NCBI RefSeq assembly: GCF_006716445.1
Contig: NZ_VFPA01000008.1
Span: 186,001-250,000 of the forward strand
DNA: 64,000 nt
Direction of reading: 5' to 3'
Origin: Pseudonocardia kunmingensis
GTDB lineage: Bacteria > Actinomycetota > Actinomycetes > Mycobacteriales > Pseudonocardiaceae
Of this stretch, positions 58,657-64,000 are shown one piece after another (within the stretch, counting starts at the first letter, position 1; each line of letters starts with the position of its first letter). The translations under genes and the position numbers were made by a program. The notes under the pieces were generated by a model. It had not been told where the DNA came from. It made no database searches and worked only from the letters and a program-made list of their open reading frames with translations.

Positions 58657-58665
58657 AGAACACCG

Positions 58666-60273
58666 ATGTTCGCTCCGAGGGAGGCCGCCGTGGTCCTGCC
58701 GATCCGGCTCCGTGAACGAACGACGACCCGCCCCCGCGCGGGCGCTGCGCGCCGGCTCACCGGCGCGGCGACGGCGGCACTGGTCGCCGCCGTGCTCGCC
58801 GCGTGCGGCGGTGGGGAGCCGGCAGGCGGCCCCGCTGGTGGCTCGGGGAGCTTCGCGTGGGGTTATCCCACGATGGCGAGCTCGCTCGACCCGCACCACG
58901 CAGGCCAGTTCGACATCATCTTCCTCAACCCGATCTACGACACGCTGCTGCGCACGGACGAGAACGGGGAGTTCGTCCCGGGGCTCGCCACCGAGTGGGA
59001 CCTGTCGGAGGACGGGCGCACCCTCGAGCTGACACTGCGCGAGGGAGTGCAGTTCTCCGACGGCGCGCCGATGGACGCGGAGGCGGTGCGTGCGAGCCTG
59101 GAGCACGCCCGCGACCCGTCCGCCTCCACAGCGGGCGACATCGACGTCATCGAGACGGTCGAGGCCCTCGACCCGACGCGGCTGCGGCTGACCATGTCCG
59201 AGCCGGGGGCGCACGTGCTGGGCGCGCTCGCCACCGAGGCGGGCATGGTGATCAGCCCGAACGCGCTGGCCGCACCCGATCTCGCCCGGCAGCCCGTGGG
59301 TGCGGGCCCGTACCGGCTCGTCTCCTACACCAACGACGAGGTCCGCTACGAGGCGTGGGACGGCTACTGGGACCCCGGATCGGTGAAGACCGACCGGCTG
59401 GAGATGCTCGGGCTCCGCGACGACAGTGCCCGGCTGCGCGCGCTGCAGTCCGGCCAGCTCGACGCGGCCTACCTGCGGCCGTCGCAGATCGAGCAGATCA
59501 GGTCCGGCGGCATGGAGCTGATCAGCAGGCCGCGCACGCTCATCTACGCCGTGATGCTCAACGTGGCGCGCAGCGGGCTCGGTGACGAGAACGTCCGCCG
59601 CGCGCTGATGCAGGCCATCGACCGGCGCTCGATCGACGTCAATCTGCAGAACGACGGCTGCGAGCCGACGGTGCAGCCGTTCATCGAGGGCTACTGGCCG
59701 CACGTGCCGGGCCTGGGGGACCGCCCGGAGGCGTGGTTCGACCCCGACCGCGCACGGCAGCTGCTCGCCGAGGCGGGCCACGGCCCGGCGAACCCGCTGC
59801 GGCTGACGATCACATCGACCAACATCTCCCAGTACCAGACCATCGCCGAGGCGCTGCAGGACCAGTTCGCCGCCGTCGGGATCGAGGCCGAGCTGCGGGT
59901 GGTCGAGTCGACCCAGTCCACCGCGACCGTCCGGGCCGGTGACTTCGACGCGTACGTGGGGCCGATCGACGTGGGGCGGCCGGACCCGACGACGTTCGTC
60001 GCCGACTACTACCTCGCCGGTGGCGCCGGCAACCCGGGCGGGTTCGACCTGCCCGGCGGCCAGGAACTGCTCACGCAGGCGCGGTTGTCGACCGACACCG
60101 CGGCGCGCCAGGAGCCGATGCGACAGCTGCTCGAGTCCGCGTTCGCGGCCGGCCCGCCGGTCGTCCCGATCTGCGCGCCGGACAACGTGATCGGCACTGG
60201 TAACGGGGTGACCGGGGTGGTCATCCCGCCGTTCGGCACCTACGAGTTCCGGGCCGCCCAGGCCGCCGGCTGA
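58666..60273 (+). CDS. Peptide/nickel-type ABC transporter substrate-binding lipoprotein
   Basis: 535 residues, SBP family 5. Lipobox LAAC (Cys47) after a long basic n-region; GTG 58690 with GAGGGAGG upstream would give a more usual signal length. Family blocks: MASSLDPHHAGQFDIIFLNPIYDTLLRTDENGEFVPGLATEWDLSEDGRTLELTLREGVQFSDGAPMDAEAVRASLEHARD, PVGAGPYRL, YLRPSQIEQI, VRRALMQAIDR. Binds oligopeptides or a similar ligand outside the cell for DppBC-type permeases encoded next. Confidence 0.9.
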   Translation: MFAPREAAVVLPIRLRERTTTRPRAGAARRLTGAATAALVAAVLAACGGGEPAGGPAGGSGSFAWGYPTMASSLDPHHAGQFDIIFLNPIYDTLLRTDENGEFVPGLATEWDLSEDGRTLELTLREGVQFSDGAPMDAEAVRASLEHARDPSASTAGDIDVIETVEALDPTRLRLTMSEPGAHVLGALATEAGMVISPNALAAPDLARQPVGAGPYRLVSYTNDEVRYEAWDGYWDPGSVKTDRLEMLGLRDDSARLRALQSGQLDAAYLRPSQIEQIRSGGMELISRPRTLIYAVMLNVARSGLGDENVRRALMQAIDRRSIDVNLQNDGCEPTVQPFIEGYWPHVPGLGDRPEAWFDPDRARQLLAEAGHGPANPLRLTITSTNISQYQTIAEALQDQFAAVGIEAELRVVESTQSTATVRAGDFDAYVGPIDVGRPDPTTFVADYYLAGGAGNPGGFDLPGGQELLTQARLSTDTAARQEPMRQLLESAFAAGPPVVPICAPDNVIGTGNGVTGVVIPPFGTYEFRAAQAAG

Positions 60274-60287
60274 CGCGGGGGACCACG

Positions 60288-61235
60288 ATGAAGGTCGCGA
60301 GGATCGCCCGTCGGATCGGCGCTCTCCTGCTCGTCGTGTGGTTGGTCCACCTGCTGACGTTCGCGCTCATCCGGCTCGTCCCGGGGGACGCCGCCGAGCT
60401 CGTCGCGGGCGAGCGGGCCACCCAGGAGCAGGTCGACGCCATCCGCACCGGGCTCGGCCTGAACGACCCGCTGCTCGTCCAGTACGGCGAGTCGCTCGGC
60501 GGTCTGCTCACGGGCGACTTCGGCGAGTCGCTGTTCTCCGGGCAGCCGGTGAGCGACATGCTGCAGCGCGCCGCACCGGCGACACTGTCGATCGCGCTGG
60601 TGGCGCTGGTGCTCGCCGTGCTGTTCGGCGTGAGCGGCGGCGTGCTGGCCGGGCTGCGGCCGGGCGGGTGGCTCGACCGGGCCGTCTCCACGGTGGCCGC
60701 GCTCGGGATCGCGATGCCCAGCTTCTGGGTGGGGATGGTGCTGGTCACCTTCTTCGCGCTGGTCAACCCGTGGTTCCCGGCAACGGCCTACGAGCCGCTG
60801 AGCGAAGGTGCCGGACCGTGGCTGCGCCACATCCTGCTGCCGGCGGTCGCGCTGTCGCTCGCGGTGGGGGCCGAGGTCGTGCGGCACACCCGCGGCGGTG
60901 TGGTGGACGTCCTCGAACGCCCCTACATCCGCACCGCCCGGGCCCGCGGGGCGTCCGGGGGGTGGCTGGTGCGCAAGCACGTGCTGCGCAACGCCGCGAT
61001 ACCGGTGGTCACGGTCATCGGGCTGCAGACCGGCCGCCTGCTCGGCGGCACGGTGGTGGTCGAGGCGGTCTTCGGGATCTCCGGCCTCGGCTCGCTCGCG
61101 ATCGACGCGGTGCTGCAGCGCGACTACCCGGTCATCCAGGGCTACGTGATCCTGTCGGCGCTGGTCGTGGTGCTGGCCAACCTGCTCGTCGACCTGGCGT
61201 ACGGGCGGATCAACCCGAAGGTGCGTACGGCATGA
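60288..61235 (+). CDS. ABC transporter permease, DppB/OppB type
   Basis: 315 residues, six helices. The N-terminal RRIGALLLVVWLVHLLTFALIRLVPGDAAELVAG and the EAA loop YIRTARARGASGGWLVRKHVLRNAAIPVV are family hallmarks, as is GGTVVVEAVFGISGLGSLAIDAVLQRDYPVIQG. ATG start 14 bases after the binding-protein gene. Forms the channel with the next permease. Confidence 0.93.
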   Translation: MKVARIARRIGALLLVVWLVHLLTFALIRLVPGDAAELVAGERATQEQVDAIRTGLGLNDPLLVQYGESLGGLLTGDFGESLFSGQPVSDMLQRAAPATLSIALVALVLAVLFGVSGGVLAGLRPGGWLDRAVSTVAALGIAMPSFWVGMVLVTFFALVNPWFPATAYEPLSEGAGPWLRHILLPAVALSLAVGAEVVRHTRGGVVDVLERPYIRTARARGASGGWLVRKHVLRNAAIPVVTVIGLQTGRLLGGTVVVEAVFGISGLGSLAIDAVLQRDYPVIQGYVILSALVVVLANLLVDLAYGRINPKVRTA

Positions 61236-62125
61236 CGGCGACCATCGAGACCCCGGACCCGGCCGCCGGGGCCGGGCCCGCCGCGGGCCCGGCCCGGCCC
61301 GGGCTGCTGCGCAGGAGCCTCCGGCGGCCGGCGAGCGCACTCGCGGCGGGCTACCTGGGCCTGCTCGTGCTGGCTGCGGTGGCGGCCCCGCTGCTCGCCC
61401 CGCACGACCCCAACCTGCAGGACCTCGCCAACCGGTTCGCAGGCCCGAGCGCGGAACACCTGCTCAGCACCGACGAGTTCGGCCGTGATGTCGCCAGCCG
61501 GCTCGTGCACGCCGCCCGGGTCTCGCTCGCAGCGCCGCTGATCTCCCTCGCGGTGGCGATCGCGCTCGGGGTGCCGACGGGGCTGCTGGCCGGCCTGCGC
61601 CGCGGCCCCTTCGACGCCGTCGCCAACCGGATCTCCGACACGCTGCTCGCCATCCCGGCGATCGTGCTGGCACTGGCCATCGTCGCGGTGCTCGGGCCGT
61701 CGCTGACCAATGCGATGGTCGCGATCGGCATCGTCTTCGCGCCGCAGCTGTTCCGGGTGATCCGCGGGGCGGCTCTCGTGGTGGCGGAGGAGACCTACAT
61801 CGCCTCCGCCGCCGCGATCGGCTGCCGCACCTCGCGCATCGTGTTCCGGCACGTCCTGCCCAACATCCGGGCGCCGCTGCTGGTGCAGGTGACGCTGCTG
61901 ATGGGGTTCGCCCTGCTGGTCGAGGCCAGCCTGAGCTTCCTCGGCCTCGGCGTGCAGCCACCGGAGGCGAGCTGGGGCTCGATGCTCAAGGCGGCCTACG
62001 ACAACCAGTTCGAGGCGCCCTACGCGGTGCTGCCGCCCGGAATCGCGCTGATGTGCACGGTGCTCGCGTTCAACGTGCTCGGCGACAGCATCCGCGACGC
62101 CGTGGCGGGAGGGCGGACGCGATGA
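61232..62125 (+). CDS. ABC transporter permease, DppC/OppC type
   Basis: 297 residues. An Ala/Pro/Gly-rich cytoplasmic N-terminus (about 25 residues), then PLLAPHDPNLQDLANRFAGPSAEHLLSTDEFGRDVASRLVHAARVSL, the EAA loop YIASAAAIGCRTSRIVFRHVLPNIRAPLLV and EASLSFLGLGVQPPEASWGSML. ATGA overlap with both neighbours. Partner of the DppB-type permease. Confidence 0.93.
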   Translation: MTATIETPDPAAGAGPAAGPARPGLLRRSLRRPASALAAGYLGLLVLAAVAAPLLAPHDPNLQDLANRFAGPSAEHLLSTDEFGRDVASRLVHAARVSLAAPLISLAVAIALGVPTGLLAGLRRGPFDAVANRISDTLLAIPAIVLALAIVAVLGPSLTNAMVAIGIVFAPQLFRVIRGAALVVAEETYIASAAAIGCRTSRIVFRHVLPNIRAPLLVQVTLLMGFALLVEASLSFLGLGVQPPEASWGSMLKAAYDNQFEAPYAVLPPGIALMCTVLAFNVLGDSIRDAVAGGRTR

Positions 62126-63126
62126 GCCACCCGACGACGGACGCGGTACTGGAGGTCGAGGGGCTCACCCTCGACCTCGCCGGTGACCTCGCCCAGCCCC
62201 GGCTGGTGCACGACGTGACGTTCGCGGTGCCGCCGGGAGCGTCGGTCGCGTTGATCGGCGAGTCCGGCTGCGGCAAGACGATGACCGCGATGGCGGTGCT
62301 CGGACTGCTCCCGGCCGCGGTGCGGGTGGGCGCGGGCAGCGTGCGGCTCGACGGGCGGGAGCTGCTCGGGTTGTCGCCGCGGGAGATCTCGGCCGTGCGC
62401 GGCGGCGCGGTGGGCGCGGTCTTCCAGGACCCGATGAGCAGCCTCGACCCCACCATGACGATCGGAGACCAGATCGCCGAGCCGCGGATGCTGCACCTGG
62501 GCGAGCGGCGCGCCCCGGCCCGGGAACGGGCGCGCGAGCTGCTCGAGCTCGTCGGGATCCCGGACGCGGGGCGCCGGGTGAGCTCCTATCCGCACGAGCT
62601 GTCCGGCGGCATGCAGCAGCGGGTGATGATCGCCTCGGCGATCGCGTGCGAGCCGCGGCTGCTCATCGCCGACGAGCCGACGACCGCCCTCGACGTCACC
62701 ATCCAGGAGGAGATCCTCGAGCTGCTCGACGAGCTCCGGGCGCAGACCGGGATGGCCGTGCTGCTCGTGACGCACGACCTGGGCGTCGTCGCCGACGTCT
62801 GCGAGCAGGTGGTGGTGATGTACGCCGGGCACGTGGTCGAGCGGGCGGCGGCGACGGACCTCTTCGCCGCCCCGCGGCATCCGTACACGCGGGCGCTGTT
62901 GCGCTCGATGCCGGGACTCCGGGCACCACGCACGCTGCTCGACGTGATCCCCGGGCGCGTCCCGCCGCCCGGCGCGATCCCGGCGGGCTGCCGGTTCCGG
63001 CCCCGGTGCGGCTTCGCGGTCGGTGACTGCACCGCCGAACCGGGCGAGGACGCCGTCGGCGACGGCCACACCACCCGGTGCCTGCGCGTCGCACGGGGCG
63101 ATCTCGACCTGGAGGTGGCGCGGTGA
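62122..63126 (+). CDS. ABC transporter ATP-binding protein, DppD/OppD type
   Basis: 334 residues. Walker A GESGCGKT, Q-loop VFQDPMSSLDPTMTI, signature LSGGMQQRVMIASAI, Walker B LLIADEPTTALD and switch LLVTHDLGVV, followed by the oligopeptide-transporter C-terminal domain with the Cys cluster GCRFRPRCGFAVGDCTAEP that in relatives binds a [4Fe-4S] cluster. Coupled to the permease gene and to the next ATPase gene (GTGA). Confidence 0.93.
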   Translation: MSHPTTDAVLEVEGLTLDLAGDLAQPRLVHDVTFAVPPGASVALIGESGCGKTMTAMAVLGLLPAAVRVGAGSVRLDGRELLGLSPREISAVRGGAVGAVFQDPMSSLDPTMTIGDQIAEPRMLHLGERRAPARERARELLELVGIPDAGRRVSSYPHELSGGMQQRVMIASAIACEPRLLIADEPTTALDVTIQEEILELLDELRAQTGMAVLLVTHDLGVVADVCEQVVVMYAGHVVERAAATDLFAAPRHPYTRALLRSMPGLRAPRTLLDVIPGRVPPPGAIPAGCRFRPRCGFAVGDCTAEPGEDAVGDGHTTRCLRVARGDLDLEVAR

Positions 63127-64000
63127 CCCGCTCGACCCGATCCGTGGACCGCGAGGAGAAGCCCGTGCACGTGCCGGTGAGCGCAGGTGAGCACCTGTTG
63201 CGGGCCCAGGGCCTGCACAAGGCGTTCGTGCTCGCCCGCGACCTGCTGGGCAGGCCGGTCGCACGGACCACGGCGGTGGACGGCATCGACCTGCACGTCG
63301 CCCACGGCGAGACGGTCGGAGTGGTGGGGGAGTCGGGCTCCGGCAAGACGACGGTCGGTCGGATGCTCGCCCGCCTCCTCGTGCCCGACGCCGGGCGCAT
63401 CGAGCTCGACGGCCGGGACGTGACGCGGGTGCGCGGCCGCGAGCTGACCGCGCTGCGCCGCACGTTGCAGGTGGTGTTCCAGGACCCGTACGGGTCGCTG
63501 GATCCGACGAAGCCGGTCGGGAGCGCGGTCACCGAGCCACTGGTGGTGCACCGGCTGGCGGGGCGCCGGGAGCTGCCCGCCCGGGCCGCGGAGCTGCTCG
63601 ACGCGGTGGCGCTGGACCCGGTGCTGGCGCAGCGCTACCCCCACGAGCTGTCCGGGGGCCAGCGGCAGCGGGCGGCCATCGCGCGCGCGATGGCACTGGA
63701 GCCGCGACTGCTGGTGGCCGACGAGCCGACGTCGGCACTGGACCTGTCCACCCGCTCGGAGATCCTCAACCTGCTGCTCGGGCTGCAGCGCGACCGCAAC
63801 CTGTCGATCGTGCTGATCTCGCACGACTTCGCGACGGTCCGGCACCTGGCGCACCGGATCGTCGTGATGTACCGCGGTCGCGTCATCGAGCAGGGCCCTG
63901 CCGAGGACCTGCTCGCCGAGCCCCTGCACCCCTACACGGGCGCGCTGCTGGCCGCCGCCCGGGCGGTGCGCCCGGACGACGCCGCGCCCCGGGAGCGCGT
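63123..64000 (+). CDS. ABC transporter ATP-binding protein, DppF/OppF type (3' end beyond window)
   Basis: 292 complete codons are visible from GTG 63123. Walker A GESGSGKTT, Q-loop VFQDPYGSLDPTKPV, signature LSGGQRQRAAIARAM, Walker B LLVADEPTSALD and switch VLISHDFATV are complete; the sequence stops in the C-terminal domain after LHPYTGALLAAARAV. Pairs with the DppD-type ATPase to complete a five-gene importer. Confidence 0.92.
   Translation, partial: MTRSTRSVDREEKPVHVPVSAGEHLLRAQGLHKAFVLARDLLGRPVARTTAVDGIDLHVAHGETVGVVGESGSGKTTVGRMLARLLVPDAGRIELDGRDVTRVRGRELTALRRTLQVVFQDPYGSLDPTKPVGSAVTEPLVVHRLAGRRELPARAAELLDAVALDPVLAQRYPHELSGGQRQRAAIARAMALEPRLLVADEPTSALDLSTRSEILNLLLGLQRDRNLSIVLISHDFATVRHLAHRIVVMYRGRVIEQGPAEDLLAEPLHPYTGALLAAARAVRPDDAAPRER

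Noticed and set aside
1..64000. CRISPR arrays, tRNAs, rRNAs, insertion sequences, prophage
   Set aside because: None seen by reading: no spaced direct repeats, no transposase or integrase motifs, no cloverleaf or rRNA sequence.

Overview
The window is about 72-75% GC by eye. Genes are tightly packed with 4-base GTGA/ATGA overlaps, GTG starts are frequent, and the families present include a mycofactocin-coupled SDR, F420-type LLM enzymes, IclR/TetR regulators and CaiB transferases. This points to a chromosomal segment of a high-GC actinomycete. Pseudonocardia or a relative is my guess; no rRNA or marker gene is present to prove it. I saw no tRNA, rRNA, CRISPR array, insertion sequence or phage gene. 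Essentially the whole window is catabolic and transport gene content with its regulators.

Region A (1-20.6 kb) is a large CoA-linked degradation island. It holds an acyl-CoA dehydrogenase (cut by the window edge), an HSD10-like dehydrogenase, a thiolase, a mycofactocin-coupled SDR, a second SDR and three AMP-forming acyl-CoA ligases, one of them frameshifted. It also holds a two-subunit hot-dog hydratase, two copies of a two-gene cassette (FAD-dependent desaturase-like enzyme plus F420-type LLM reductase), two NTF2/SnoaL-like proteins around a cytochrome P450, a VOC protein, an aromatic-acid-type MFS importer and a TetR regulator. A palindromic element (CTACCAAACG-type) recurs before several of these genes. 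A different bipartite element (TRCAAC-N18-GTTGYA) sits before both the second cassette and the TetR gene. Together this looks like one coordinated pathway for an alicyclic, terpenoid or aromatic acid; the substrate is unknown.

Region B (20.7-22.9 kb) has an NAD-dependent epimerase-like protein and a metallo-beta-lactamase-fold hydrolase joined by a possible 43-codon ORF. Region C (22.9-30.7 kb) has a double-HTH Lrp regulator divergent from a six-gene coupled operon: MHS importer, M19 dipeptidase, AbgB-like and AbgA-like M20 amidohydrolases, ketopantoate-reductase-like protein and SDR. Region D (30.7-34.1 kb) has a small hypothetical gene and an iron/siderophore-type ABC importer behind an IdeR/DtxR-like box.

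Region E (34.1-40.9 kb, minus strand) is an operon of CaiB-type CoA-transferase, ATPase, binding protein and double permease of ferric-type architecture, and enoyl-CoA hydratase, with a divergent IclR regulator. It looks like import plus CoA activation of a carboxylate. Region F (41-50 kb) has HyuA/HyuB-type oxoprolinase/hydantoinase subunits, a GntR regulator, an MHS transporter, a DUF2848 protein, a 41-residue membrane peptide, a sodium:solute symporter and a DUF1445 (D-glutamate cyclase/hydro-lyase family) protein. It is a plausible 5-oxoproline or hydantoin-like utilisation locus with two near-identical GntR palindromes.

Region G (50.1-53.3 kb) has an IclR regulator divergent from a phthalate-dioxygenase-reductase-type flavoprotein and a CYP116-like P450, an unfused version of a self-sufficient P450. 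Region H (53.4-57.6 kb) has a DHA2 drug-type exporter, a cytosine-deaminase-like amidohydrolase and an AraC regulator. Region I (57.7-64 kb) has a one-TM hypothetical protein and a complete-looking Opp/Dpp peptide-type ABC importer (the last ATPase is cut by the window edge) preceded by a good promoter and a 5' hairpin.

All family assignments come from reading motifs in the translated sequence and from recall of families. No database search was run.
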